Origin: Flavisolibacter nicotianae
GTDB lineage: Bacteria > Bacteroidota > Bacteroidia > Chitinophagales > Chitinophagaceae
NCBI RefSeq assembly: GCF_003628535.1
Contig: NZ_RBCI01000002.1
Coordinates: forward strand, 682,001 to 746,000
Length of the DNA: 64,000 nucleotides
Reading direction: 5' to 3'
Below the pieces are notes generated by a model. That model worked only from the letters and a program-made list of their open reading frames with translations, ran no database searches and was not told the origin of the DNA. Shown piece by piece: positions 8,030 to 16,437 of the stretch; position 1 is the first letter of the stretch, and every line of letters starts with the position of its first letter. The translations under genes and the position numbers were made by a program.

Positions 8030-9490
8030 ATGAAACGAATGATTTTGGTTGCCGCCGGCAGCGCCTTCCTAACCGTTACTGCGCTGGCACAACACGAACA
8101 CCATCATCCTGCCCCCGCAAAGGATACGGCGGCAGGAATGAAAATGGAAATGAAGAAAGACACCGTCCCGCAACAGGCGCCGATGCACGACCATCATATG
8201 GAAAGCGGACAGCCAGGACATGACCACGCCGAAATGGAAGGCCACGACATGCACAGCATGCATATGTCGCATGCGTTCTCCCGCAACCTGCCCATGACCC
8301 GCAACGGTTCCGGTACAGCCTGGCTGCCGGACAACTCGCCGATGTATGGCTACATGTTTCACGCCGGCAAATGGATGTACATGCTGCACGGCGATGTGTA
8401 TCTCCGCTACAACAAGCAGGACCTGCTGAACAAAGGCCAGCGCGGCGACAGCAAGTTTGATGCGCCCAACATGGTGATGCTGATGGGACAGCGGGCTGTG
8501 GGAAAGAAAGGCCTGTTTCATTTCAATACCATGTTGTCCCTCGATCCCCTGACGGTGGGCAACGGCGGCTATCCGCTCCTGTTCCAGACGGGTGAGAGCT
8601 ACAAAGGCCAGCCGCTGGTCGACCGGCAGCACCCGCACGATGTTTTTGCCGAATTGTCGATGAGCTATGCACATGCCTTGTCGACCAAGTCGGATGTTTT
8701 TGTCTATGTGGGTTATCCCGGCGAACCGGCATTGGGGCCGGTGGCTTATGTACACCGTCCTTCCGGTTTCTTCAATCCCGATGCACCGCTTACGCACCAC
8801 TGGGTTGATGCGACGCACATCACGTTCGGCGTGGCCACGCTGGGCTTCCGCTATGCCAACTGGAAGATTGAAGGATCGACCTTCACCGGCCGCGAACCCA
8901 ACGAGAACCGCTACAATTTCGACAAGCCGCGGTTTGACAGCTGGAGCGGACGGTTATCGTTTAACCCGGGTGAGAAATGGGCCCTGCAGGCATCGCACGG
9001 CTTTATCAAACAACCGGAAGAACTGCATCCTGGCGAAGACGTGAATCGCACCACGGCGTCGGCTACATACAGCATCCGGGGCTTTGGCGAAACGTTCACC
9101 AACATCACGGCGCTATGGGGAATGAACAAGACAGCCGGCCATGATGCGGAACACGGCGTGCTGGTGGAAGGCTCCCGCTCGGTAAAGCGGAAAACCGTTT
9201 ATGGTCGTTACGAGTGGGTACAGAAATCCCTCGAAGAATTGAATCTTAGCGAAGCCGAATTCGGTCACGATGCCATATTCCCGGTGCATGCGTTTACGGC
9301 CGGTGCGTCGTATGATCTTTTCAACATCGGCCAGACAAAAATTGCCCTCGGCGGCCAGTTGAGTTTTTACGATCCCGACAGGCGTCTCAGCAAACTCTAT
9401 GGCGACAACCCGTTGGCCGGCCAGGTATACCTGCGCATTTATCCAAGGGCCATGGGAACAAAAGCAGGACCTTTTTACCTGCCTTACTAA
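8030..9490 (+). CDS. His/Met-rich secreted, probable outer-membrane protein
   Basis: A 486-residue protein with a signal peptide (to about residue 20, TALAQHEHHH). A stretch of about 65 residues after it is extremely rich in His and Met (MKMEMKK, MHDHHMESG, HDMHSMHMSH), a typical Cu(I)/Cu(II) binding region. The remainder has alternating aromatic and polar strands (MYGYMFHAGKWMYMLHGDVY, VTFGVATLGFRYANWKIEG) and ends in an aromatic residue, consistent with an outer-membrane barrel. I recognise this type from Bacteroidota copper-resistance clusters but no named family is assigned. It may bind excess copper at the cell surface. It lies between a HYC_CC_PP protein and a DUF305 protein in the same direction. 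Confidence 0.8.
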   Translation: MKRMILVAAGSAFLTVTALAQHEHHHPAPAKDTAAGMKMEMKKDTVPQQAPMHDHHMESGQPGHDHAEMEGHDMHSMHMSHAFSRNLPMTRNGSGTAWLPDNSPMYGYMFHAGKWMYMLHGDVYLRYNKQDLLNKGQRGDSKFDAPNMVMLMGQRAVGKKGLFHFNTMLSLDPLTVGNGGYPLLFQTGESYKGQPLVDRQHPHDVFAELSMSYAHALSTKSDVFVYVGYPGEPALGPVAYVHRPSGFFNPDAPLTHHWVDATHITFGVATLGFRYANWKIEGSTFTGREPNENRYNFDKPRFDSWSGRLSFNPGEKWALQASHGFIKQPEELHPGEDVNRTTASATYSIRGFGETFTNITALWGMNKTAGHDAEHGVLVEGSRSVKRKTVYGRYEWVQKSLEELNLSEAEFGHDAIFPVHAFTAGASYDLFNIGQTKIALGGQLSFYDPDRRLSKLYGDNPLAGQVYLRIYPRAMGTKAGPFYLPY

Positions 9491-9518
9491 TTGATTTTTT
9501 ATACAAAAACAGATCGGA

Positions 9519-9962
9519 ATGAGTTATCGAAAATTTGCTGCAATGCTGGTGATTTCCTTTGTGGTGATGTACGGTGTCATGTTTTTGAATATGGACAGCC
9601 TTGCACACTATCATACCAGCACGACACGGATTTACATGGCCTTGCTCATGGTAGCCCCAATGGCGGTCATCATGCTGCTGCTAATGGGCAAGATGTATCC
9701 CAATAAACGGCTGAACGGCGTTATCATGGTATTGAGCGTGGTGTTGTTCGGCGTTGTTCTGGCCGCGTTGCGCACACAGACGCCCATCTCGGATGTGCAG
9801 TACATGAAAGCGATGATCCCGCACCATTCTTCTGCCATCATGGTGAGCAAACAGGCCAATCTCAAAGACCCGGAAGTAAAAAAGTTGTCGGAAGGAATTA
9901 TTCAAAGCCAGGAAAAAGAGATCGCGGAAATGGAAGCGATGCTGCAACGGCTGGATAATTAA
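9519..9962 (+). CDS. DUF305 membrane protein
   Basis: A 147-residue protein with three predicted transmembrane helices in residues 6-24, 37-57 and 67-84, followed by a soluble DUF305 segment with the family motif YMKAMIPHHSSAIMVSKQA (His102-His103) and a helical tail KEIAEMEAMLQRLD. DUF305 proteins are ferritin-like helical bundles often found next to copper genes; the biochemical role is not established. It starts 28 bases after the His/Met-rich protein and 33 bases before the Cys-rich bundle protein, so the three are likely co-transcribed. Confidence 0.85.
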   Translation: MSYRKFAAMLVISFVVMYGVMFLNMDSLAHYHTSTTRIYMALLMVAPMAVIMLLLMGKMYPNKRLNGVIMVLSVVLFGVVLAALRTQTPISDVQYMKAMIPHHSSAIMVSKQANLKDPEVKKLSEGIIQSQEKEIAEMEAMLQRLDN

Positions 9963-9995
9963 ACAACCATTTTTTAACCAATAAAACCAGAATTT

Positions 9996-10337
9996 ATGAA
10001 AGGGTACCACACGTACAGGGATTGCATCGAAACCTGTCTTCGCTGCGCCGCCATTTGCAACCATTGCGCTTCTTCGTGCACGCAGGAAGCGGATGTAAAA
10101 ATGATGGCCCGTTGCATCCAGCTCGATATGGAATGTGCGGCCATTTGTTATGCGGCCGCACAGTTAATGAGCCTGGGAAGTGAAAGGGCCATGGAGGTTT
10201 GCCGGATCTGTGCCCAGCTCTGCGAAGAGTGCGGCAACGAATGTGCAAAGCACAAAACAGAGCATTGCCAGGAATGTGCCGAGATGTGTCACCGTTGTGC
10301 AGAAGAGTGCAGGCGGATGGCCGGTGTCGCCGCATAG
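9996..10337 (+). CDS. Four-helix-bundle Cys-rich copper-binding protein (DUF326/Csp-like)
   Basis: A 113-residue cytoplasmic-type protein without a signal peptide, containing 19 cysteines in CxxC or CxxxC spacing (DCIETCLRCAAIC, CAQLCEECGNEC, CQECAEMCHRC). The spacing places Cys on the inner faces of four amphipathic helices, as in copper storage proteins (Csp), which hold many Cu(I) ions per subunit. It is the last gene of the metal block and is followed by a strong hairpin. Storage of cytosolic Cu(I) is the natural inference; binding of another thiophilic metal is possible. Confidence 0.88.
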   Translation: MKGYHTYRDCIETCLRCAAICNHCASSCTQEADVKMMARCIQLDMECAAICYAAAQLMSLGSERAMEVCRICAQLCEECGNECAKHKTEHCQECAEMCHRCAEECRRMAGVAA

Positions 10338-10344
10338 AAGTTAC

Positions 10345-10369
10345 AAGGCTCCTGCTCAGCAGGAGCCTT
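10345..10369 (+). terminator. Strong hairpin ending the metal block
   Basis: AAGGCTCCTGCT and AGCAGGAGCCTT form a perfect 12-bp stem with a one-base loop, eight bases after the Cys-rich protein stop. The following bases (ACCGTTTT) give only a weak T-run. The end overlaps the pirin remnant. Confidence 0.6.
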
Positions 10370-10581
10370 ACCGTTTTATTTCCAGCAAAAGAAGGATGCC
10401 TTCATTGGACAGGGCTTTCAGTTCGATGCGGTCGGTGTTTCAGATTGCCAGTCCGCCGCGGGATTCGAGCAGCCGGTTCTCTACTTCAAACACACCGTGA
10501 ATGACAAAGACCATCGCGGCGTCACACGTCGATGCCCAGGGCGGCCATAAAACCATTTTTCAAAAAGTCTTTTCGTTCCAT
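10368..10581 (-). pseudogene. Pirin-family remnant (internal deletion plus stop)
   Basis: On the minus strand ATG 10581 opens MERKDFLKNGFMAALGIDV and stops at once (TGA, 10522). A second frame from 10514 encodes MVFVIHGVFEVENRLLESRGGLAI, then an in-frame TGA, then NTDRIELKALSNEGILLLLEIKR and a stop at 10368. The second piece matches the C-terminal cupin half of pirins (pattern VFVIxGxFEVxNRLLxxRxGLAIW...ALSNxAILLLIE), with the TGA standing where Trp is usual. The gene therefore appears to have lost most of its centre and then gained a stop. It cannot make a functional protein. Confidence 0.65.
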
Positions 10582-10803
10582 AACTAATTTTTTTGCTGTT
10601 CGCGTTTTTGTTCTGGCGAAGAACGAAAATGTTCCTTTGCGTTTAGTGACCGTTTTCTTAATCTAGACGAACCAATCCGTTGTCTGGATGAACAGGGGCG
10701 CCGCCTAACCGGTGCGAAGCCAGCCGTGCGATCCATCCATTCTTTCGCAATGATGACCGAGACAAGGCTATTAAAGTCACACCCGATGGCGTACTTTGCC
10801 TCT

Positions 10804-11910
10804 ATGAGTCGCAAGGTCAAAACAATCGGTTTGCATTTGCTGGGTTGGCTGCTTTTTGTCAGCCTCGTGATCGGGTTTGTGGAATCGTCGCCGGAGGCAG
10901 ACCCGCTGGGCCGCGTTAGCGAACCGGCCTTCCTGCTTTTTGTTTTTATCTATGTGTCGCTCTTTTATCTCAACGGTTATGTGTTGATGCCGCGGCTCTA
11001 CCTCAAACAGAAAACAGCACTTTACCTGATGCTCGCATTTGTTTTACTGGCTGTTGTTTTTTGGCTGAAGCCATACGATCACCTGGTGCGGATGCACATG
11101 CATCATTTTGGTGAGGACCGGCCGCCGCGGCCCGATCGCCTGCCTCCACCGCTGCATGACGAGCCGCTGTTTCAGGAGGGGCCGGGCATACGGGATCATG
11201 GCCCTGAGCGCCGTGGCCGGATGATGGACATCGTATCGGTTGTTCTTTTCCTGGCGGTATGGTCGGTGAGCATGGCCATGCAACTCTTTCGGCAATGGCG
11301 CAGTACGGAACGCCGCGCCTTGCAGGCGGAGGCCGACAGGGTGAACGCGGAACTATCGTTTCTAAAAGCGCAGATCAACCCGCATTTTCTTTTTAATACA
11401 CTCAACAACATCTACTCGCTGGCCATTACCAACAGCGCTCAAACGCCCAGTGCCATCCTGAAGCTTTCGGAGATCCTGCACTACGTCACCGATGAAGTCG
11501 GAAACGACTTTGTGCCCCTGCGGCGGGAGGTGGATTGCGTAAAAAACTACATCGAATTGCAAAAGCTGCGGCTGACCGGGAAAGTGGATGTGCTGTGCGA
11601 AGTCAACGGCAATTTAGAGGGGAAAAAAATTGCGCCCCTGCTGTTCATGACCTTTATTGAAAACGCTTTCAAGTACGGCATCAGCAGTCACGAACCTTGC
11701 GTGATTACGATCGCGATTACGGCAGGTGAGGAATCGATTGATTTTTTTTGCCGCAACAAAATCATGGTACGGAATGCTACTGAAGAAAGAACTGGCGTTG
11801 GGATCGGCAATGTGAAAAAGCGGCTTGATTATTTGTACCCGGGAAAATATTTGCTGAACATTGATACGAAAGAAGTACAATTTTCCGTTCACCTGGCTAT
11901 CCGTAATTAA
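10804..11910 (+). CDS. LytS-type sensor histidine kinase with His/Met-rich loop
   Basis: A 368-residue membrane kinase. Four transmembrane helices are seen (about residues 5-24, 38-60, 66-85, 143-162). Between helices 3 and 4 lies a loop of about 55 residues, predicted periplasmic, rich in His, Met and Pro (VRMHMHHFGEDRPPR, PPPLHDEP). The cytoplasmic part has the His_kinase signature AQINPHFLFNTLNNIYSL with phospho-acceptor His194, and ATPase boxes FIENAFKYG and GVGIGNVKKRL. ATG 10804 is chosen because homologues start just before GLHLLGWLLF; ATGs at 10726 and 10786 are upstream alternatives. The partner regulator starts six bases after the stop. The loop composition and position beside the metal genes suggest metal sensing. 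Confidence 0.9.
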   Translation: MSRKVKTIGLHLLGWLLFVSLVIGFVESSPEADPLGRVSEPAFLLFVFIYVSLFYLNGYVLMPRLYLKQKTALYLMLAFVLLAVVFWLKPYDHLVRMHMHHFGEDRPPRPDRLPPPLHDEPLFQEGPGIRDHGPERRGRMMDIVSVVLFLAVWSVSMAMQLFRQWRSTERRALQAEADRVNAELSFLKAQINPHFLFNTLNNIYSLAITNSAQTPSAILKLSEILHYVTDEVGNDFVPLRREVDCVKNYIELQKLRLTGKVDVLCEVNGNLEGKKIAPLLFMTFIENAFKYGISSHEPCVITIAITAGEESIDFFCRNKIMVRNATEERTGVGIGNVKKRLDYLYPGKYLLNIDTKEVQFSVHLAIRN

Positions 11911-11916
11911 CAACGC

Positions 11917-12609
11917 ATGCAATTGAAATGTGTGATCATCGACGATGAGCCGCTGGCTCTGGAAGTGCTGAAGCAACACATGGCGCAGATTTCTTTTTTG
12001 CAACTGGTGCAAAGCTTTACCGACGCTGTGGCAGGTGAAGCCTTTCTCGCAAATCAACCGGTCGACCTTTTATTTATCGATATCAATATGCCAGATAAAA
12101 AAGGCACGGATCTGGTGCAGAGCCTGGCTCAAAAGCCAATGATTGTTTTTACCACGGCCTATAAAAATTACGCGGTGGAAGGCTTTGAGCTGGATGCACT
12201 GGATTACCTGGTGAAGCCGATTTCTTTCGAACGCTTTGCCAGGGCCGCACAAAAAGCACTGGAACTTTCGCAGCTAAAACGATCGGTCAAACCGGTTGAC
12301 GATTGCCTGTATGTGCGGTCGGAATACCAACTGGTGAAACTGCCCTTTGCCGACATCCTTTACATCGAAAGCGTGGAAGATTATTTGAAAATCCATTTAG
12401 CAACAGGCCGCCCGGTTATGACCCTCATGACAATGAAAGCAGCCCTGGATAAACTTCCTCCCGGCCAGTTTGAACGCATTCACCGCAGCTACATTGTCTC
12501 TCTCTCCAAGATCAAAAGCATCATCAACCGCAAGGTTGCGCTGGTCAACGGTGTTGAACTGCCTGTCAGCAATTCATATGTCGATGTGGTCAGGTCGTGG
12601 CGGCGGTAA
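11917..12609 (+). CDS. LytTR-family response regulator
   Basis: A 230-residue protein with an N-terminal receiver domain (acidic pocket IIDDEP at residues 7-12, phospho-acceptor Asp55 in LLFIDINMP, Lys in LDYLVKPIS) and a C-terminal LytTR DNA-binding domain from about residue 125 (YVRSEYQLVKLPFADILYIES, FERIHRSYIVSLSKI). It is the cognate regulator of the LytS-type kinase six bases upstream. Targets are unknown; the neighbouring metal block and the PepSY-like gene downstream are candidates. Confidence 0.95.
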   Translation: MQLKCVIIDDEPLALEVLKQHMAQISFLQLVQSFTDAVAGEAFLANQPVDLLFIDINMPDKKGTDLVQSLAQKPMIVFTTAYKNYAVEGFELDALDYLVKPISFERFARAAQKALELSQLKRSVKPVDDCLYVRSEYQLVKLPFADILYIESVEDYLKIHLATGRPVMTLMTMKAALDKLPPGQFERIHRSYIVSLSKIKSIINRKVALVNGVELPVSNSYVDVVRSWRR

Positions 12610-12753
12610 GCCTGTTCAATCGTCGGGACATTTGTATCGTTCGTCGGCAGATTTTTTGTTTGGTTAAACCCCGCAACGTTTTTCTGTTCTACTGCTTACA
12701 AACACCGCCCGCTTATTGCCGACAACTCTACGCTTTTACTAAAAACCACTTAC

Positions 12754-13662
12754 ATGAAAATGAAGACCAATCCAGCGAAGGCAGTTGCGGCCTTGCTTTC
12801 CGCATCCTTTGTATTTGCCTCCTGTCAGAAAAGCGATCTGAGTGCTGGCACCACCGATTCGTCCACCGCTTCGCCAACCATTGCCGTTGCAGCCACCGGC
12901 ACAAACAACACGGCCGGTACCGCCGACAGCGTGTATCTTTTGCAACCCTGTCAGCGCGGCGAAAGGCGTGATACCGTTGCTCAGTCGGCACTGCCATCAT
13001 CCGTGTCGGCGTACATCGACGCCAACTACAGCGGCGCCAGTTTTGCCAAAGCCTTTGCGCTGAAAAACAGTTCGGCCGTCGTAACGGGCTACGTGGTTGT
13101 GATCTATTACGACAACAAGCCCGTGGGCCTGCAATTCGACAGCACCGGGGCATTTGTAAAAGTGTTGGAGCAGCGTGAAAAAGGAGACCTTGAAGGACCC
13201 GGACATCACCACGGCGGCCGCTTCGAGGACAGGGACGGCCAGCAACGCGATACCGTCGCCCTTGCTGCATTGCCGGCTGCTGTCACAACCTACTTCGCAG
13301 CGAATTATGCAACCGATACGCTGGTGAAAGCTTTCCGCAGCCGGGATAACGGCATCATCGTCCTGTCGAAGAACAACGGTTTGTTTGCCACTGTCTTTAC
13401 AGCCGTTGGCGTGTTTGTCAAACGCGAAACATTACCGGCAAAGCCCGGCCAGATCCAGGGCATTGAACTGGTAGCACTTCCTTCTGTGGCCGCCAACTAC
13501 CTTTCGCAAACCTACCCGAACTATGTCTTCAAAAAGGCATTTTCCATTTCGCAGGGCGGCGTTGTGAAAGGCTTCGTGGTGTTCATCGATGCCAACAATA
13601 CCAAGTATGCCGTTGAATTTGATGCCAGCGGAAGTTTTGTGAGAGCAAAAACCATTCAATAA
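12754..13662 (+). CDS. Lipoprotein with three PepSY-like repeats
   Basis: A 302-residue predicted lipoprotein (lipobox VFASC, Cys near residue 28). Three divergent repeats of about 75 residues follow, each starting with an ALPxxVxxYxxxNY pattern: ALPSSVSAYIDANY, ALPAAVTTYFAANY and ALPSVAANYLSQTY, each ending in a strand like VEFDASGSFVRAK. This resembles the PepSY-like periplasmic fold (beta-lactamase-inhibitor-protein-like) common in Bacteroidota. Function is unknown. It lies 144 bases after the LytTR regulator and has its own terminator, so it may be a target of that system. Confidence 0.75.
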   Translation: MKMKTNPAKAVAALLSASFVFASCQKSDLSAGTTDSSTASPTIAVAATGTNNTAGTADSVYLLQPCQRGERRDTVAQSALPSSVSAYIDANYSGASFAKAFALKNSSAVVTGYVVVIYYDNKPVGLQFDSTGAFVKVLEQREKGDLEGPGHHHGGRFEDRDGQQRDTVALAALPAAVTTYFAANYATDTLVKAFRSRDNGIIVLSKNNGLFATVFTAVGVFVKRETLPAKPGQIQGIELVALPSVAANYLSQTYPNYVFKKAFSISQGGVVKGFVVFIDANNTKYAVEFDASGSFVRAKTIQ

Positions 13663-13665
13663 CAA

Positions 13666-13700
13666 ACAGCCGTCCGGCTTCGCACCGGGCGGCTGTTTTT
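13666..13700 (+). terminator. Rho-independent terminator after PepSY-like gene
   Basis: ACAGCCGTCCGG pairs with CCGGGCGGCTGT (one mismatch) around a CTTCGCA loop, followed by five Ts. Confidence 0.85.
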
Positions 13701-13713
13701 CCTTTCAATCAGC

Positions 13714-14055
13714 ATGAAGAAAGTCATTGTGTTTCTTACGGCCGTTGTCATGGCCCTCACGGCCTGTACAAAAAGCGGCGCCGATACGAGTTTTACGCCG
13801 GATTGCGCCACTCCCAAGTCTTATGCGGCGGATGTCAGCCCGATCCTGCAGGTCTCCTGCAACACAGTTGGCTGTCATGCATCGGGCAGCCACGAAGGCC
13901 CGGGTGCGCTGGTAACCTACCAGCAGGTGTACAACAACCGGTCTGGCATACGGAAATCGGTGGCCAACGGCAGCATGCCGGAAGGATCGACCTTAACGGC
14001 TGCCGAGAAGAACGCCATCATTTGCTGGATCGATAACGGTGCTGCAAACAACTAA
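13714..14055 (+). CDS. Small lipoprotein with cytochrome-c-like CxxxxCH motif
   Basis: A 113-residue predicted lipoprotein (MKKVIVFLTAVVMALTAC, lipobox ALTAC). The body reads YAADVSPILQVSCNTVGCHASGSHEGPGALVTY and ends NAIICWIDNGA. The motif CNTVGCH, with four residues between the cysteines, and the following SxMPEGSTLT...I..WIDNGA pattern match a widespread Bacteroidota cytochrome-c-like lipoprotein type. The canonical haem motif is CxxCH, so covalent haem attachment is uncertain. The Met in SMPEG could be an axial ligand. Possibly a periplasmic electron carrier; no partner oxidase is nearby. Confidence 0.7.
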   Translation: MKKVIVFLTAVVMALTACTKSGADTSFTPDCATPKSYAADVSPILQVSCNTVGCHASGSHEGPGALVTYQQVYNNRSGIRKSVANGSMPEGSTLTAAEKNAIICWIDNGAANN

Positions 14056-14136
14056 TGCAAGCACGACAAAACGGGAATTCTCAAAAAGCAGATGCGTTGG
14101 CAGGAAAGATGTGTCTGTCCTGAACCGTTGGTCGAG

Positions 14137-14164
14137 GACCGCTCTTCGGAGCGGTCTTTTTTTT
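14137..14164 (+). terminator. UUCG-loop terminator
   Basis: GACCGCTC, TTCG loop, GAGCGGTC, then eight Ts. Terminates the cytochrome-like gene, just before the converging dinB stop. Confidence 0.9.
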
Positions 14165-14165
14165 A

Positions 14166-15335
14166 TCAGGAATTTTTTTTGCCGGGCGGCAATCCGGTTG
14201 CTTTCATCACGGCGCCCTTGCCAAACTGGTCTTTGATGGTGTCGACGGCTTTGAACAATTGCAGTTTCTCCGCCGAATTATCGAACAAATTCATCTGCAT
14301 CGACATCGGCACAAGGTGGCTGAATTTAACGCCAACCAGCCGCACCTTCCGGCCCCTTTGATACAGTTTCGTTAACAGGTCCTTCACTTTTGCCAGGAGC
14401 ACGTTGTCGAGGGCCGTGTAGTCGATCACTTCCTGCTTCGACACGGTGGTGAAATCGTCGTACCGCAGTTTTACCGTTACACAGCCTGTAAATTTTTCTT
14501 CCTTGCGCAGGTCATAGGCGTTTTTCTCGGTAAGACGCACCAGCTCTTTGTGCAGGAACGGTACGTCACTGCTGTCTTCACCAAATGTATTTTCGTGTGA
14601 AAGGGATTTTTGCTCGCTGTAGGCCTCTACCGGAGAGTCGTACATGCCGTTTGCTTTTTCCCACAGCTTTCGCCCCCATTTGCCAAACACAAACTCCAGT
14701 TGCTGCACCGGCGTGGCGGCCAACTGGCCAATACGGTCGATGCCGATTGCTCGCAATTGTTCCTGCGTTTGTTTCCCCACCATGGGGATTTTATCTACCG
14801 TAAGCGGCCAGAGAAAATCCGTTTCTTTCCCGTGCGCCACTTCCAAAAAACCATTTGGCTTGGCTTCGTTGGTGGCCATTTTGCTTACCAGTTTGTTGGC
14901 CGACAAGCCATAGGAGATAGGCAGGCCGGTTTCGCGGATAATCTTTTCCCGCAATTCCCTTGTATAGCGGCTTACGCCGAAAAATTTTTCCATTCCGGTG
15001 AGGTCCACATAAAACTCATCGATCGATGCTTTTTCGTAAAGCGGAACCGCATCGGCAATGATCTGGGTGACAAGCCGGGAGTAGTGGCTGTACTCGTGGT
15101 AACTTCCTTTCAGGAAAACGGCCTGCGGGCACAAGCGCTTTGCCGTGAGCGAAGGCATGGCGCTTTGGATTCCAAACTTCCGGGCTTCGTAGCTGCAGGC
15201 GGCTACAATCCCCCGTTGGCCATCGCCGCCCACGATGAGCGGTTTGCCCCGGAGCGAAGGATTTTTCAGCACCTCCACCGACACGAAAAAGGCATCGAGG
15301 TCAAAATGAGCAATGGATCGTAGAGGAGTGTTCAC
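14166..15335 (-). CDS. dinB: DNA polymerase IV (Y family)
   Basis: A 389-residue translesion polymerase. N-terminal catalytic motif FDLDAFFVSVE (Asp12, Asp14), nucleotide-binding GIVAACSYEARKFGI, and second catalytic motif SIDEFYVDLT are intact. The helix-hairpin-helix and little-finger regions follow, and the C-terminus ends in a short Lys/Ser tail. Initiation is at GTG 15335: a perfect TAnnTTTG box (15340-15347) lies only four bases upstream, and there is no in-frame ATG near it. Likely an SOS or damage-response polymerase, but no operator was recognised. Confidence 0.93.
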   Translation of the reverse strand: MNTPLRSIAHFDLDAFFVSVEVLKNPSLRGKPLIVGGDGQRGIVAACSYEARKFGIQSAMPSLTAKRLCPQAVFLKGSYHEYSHYSRLVTQIIADAVPLYEKASIDEFYVDLTGMEKFFGVSRYTRELREKIIRETGLPISYGLSANKLVSKMATNEAKPNGFLEVAHGKETDFLWPLTVDKIPMVGKQTQEQLRAIGIDRIGQLAATPVQQLEFVFGKWGRKLWEKANGMYDSPVEAYSEQKSLSHENTFGEDSSDVPFLHKELVRLTEKNAYDLRKEEKFTGCVTVKLRYDDFTTVSKQEVIDYTALDNVLLAKVKDLLTKLYQRGRKVRLVGVKFSHLVPMSMQMNLFDNSAEKLQLFKAVDTIKDQFGKGAVMKATGLPPGKKNS

Positions 15336-15339
15336 ATCT

Positions 15340-15347
15340 CAAAAGTA
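15340..15347 (-). promoter_or_regulatory. -7 box of dinB promoter
   Basis: TACTTTTG, a perfect match to the Bacteroidota -7 consensus TAnnTTTG, ends four bases before the GTG start of dinB, so the mRNA would have almost no leader. Confidence 0.6.
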
Positions 15348-15358
15348 CAGGAAGGCGC

Positions 15359-15366
15359 TAGTTTTG
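15359..15366 (+). promoter_or_regulatory. -7 box upstream of PAP2 gene
   Basis: TAGTTTTG fits TAnnTTTG on the strand opposite to the dinB promoter. It would give a leader of about 80 bases for the PAP2 gene at 15451. Confidence 0.4.
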
Positions 15367-15450
15367 TCCTGCTGGGATGTGTTGCAAACAGGCATGGTTT
15401 TTTGTCCTAGCGATTTATTAACACGGATTAAACTTCGATTGGTGATTGTT

Positions 15451-16437
15451 ATGAAAGCCTTTAAAAGAGCAAACGGGAAGCGGCTATTTTTTGTACCGGT
15501 GATCCTGCTTTTCAGCCTTTGCTGCGAAGCCCAAAAACCGGATACCCTGATCCGGAAACTGGACAGCCTAAGCCAGAAAACCGATAGCGCCGGGAAGCAA
15601 CTCAATAACACCAACCCCAGGGCTTACAACGAAGCCACACAATTTACCCTTTCGTCATTTTTCATTTTGCAGGGTAGTAACCTGAAGCAGGCATTCACCA
15701 AGCCGTTTCACATGACAGGACGGGATTGGGGGAAGCTGGGAAAATTTGTGGTGCTTACCGGTGCGTTATCACTACTGGACGAACCTGTGCAGCGGAGGGC
15801 ACTTGACCTGCGGGAACACAACAACGGGCTGCGGGCCATCAGCCGGCAGATCACCAATTTCGGCGGCATTTACGAAGGCTACACGCTGGGTGCCCTTGGC
15901 GCCTATGGCTTTTTGTTCAAGAACAAAAAAATGCAAACCACCACCCTGCTGGCCCTGCAGTCGTATATCACCGGGGCGGCGGTGGAAAGTGTTCTCAAAT
16001 TCTTAAGCGGCCGGCAAAGGCCTTATGTCGTCAACCAGAAGCAGGTGGAGGCAGAGCCTGCGTTCCGCGGACCTTTTCATGTGATGCGGGATGCCGACGG
16101 CAACCGGCTTAACAGTTCCTTCCCTTCCGGACATACCACGGTGGCTTTTGCCGCTGCGACGGTTTATGCCCTCGAGTACAAAGACCGTCCCTGGGTGCCG
16201 GTGCTGGCCTATTCCGCCGCATCGCTGATTGGCCTGAGCCGCATCACAGAGAACAAGCACTGGCTGACCGATGTGGCGGTAGGCGCCACCCTAGGCTACC
16301 TGACCGGGCGGCAGGTGGTGAACAATTATCACCGGTATGCTAAACTGAAATCGCCAAAACAGACGCGAAATTCCGTTAGCTTTTCGATGGGCTACAGCAA
16401 CGGGCAACTCCTGCCTGGAATGGTGTGGCGGTTTTGA
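15451..16437 (+). CDS. PAP2-superfamily phosphatase
   Basis: A 328-residue protein with a signal segment (to about residue 25, SLCCEAQ) and a C-terminal PAP2 domain. The three phosphatase motifs are visible: KFLSGRQRP, SSFPSGHTT and SRITENKHWLTDV. A Leu/Ser-rich linker precedes the domain. Such proteins act on lipid phosphates (undecaprenyl pyrophosphate, phosphatidic acid) or related substrates in the envelope; the substrate here is not predictable. ATG 15451 is chosen because the signal peptide begins there; the longer upstream frame runs antisense through the dinB start. Confidence 0.88.
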   Translation: MKAFKRANGKRLFFVPVILLFSLCCEAQKPDTLIRKLDSLSQKTDSAGKQLNNTNPRAYNEATQFTLSSFFILQGSNLKQAFTKPFHMTGRDWGKLGKFVVLTGALSLLDEPVQRRALDLREHNNGLRAISRQITNFGGIYEGYTLGALGAYGFLFKNKKMQTTTLLALQSYITGAAVESVLKFLSGRQRPYVVNQKQVEAEPAFRGPFHVMRDADGNRLNSSFPSGHTTVAFAAATVYALEYKDRPWVPVLAYSAASLIGLSRITENKHWLTDVAVGATLGYLTGRQVVNNYHRYAKLKSPKQTRNSVSFSMGYSNGQLLPGMVWRF

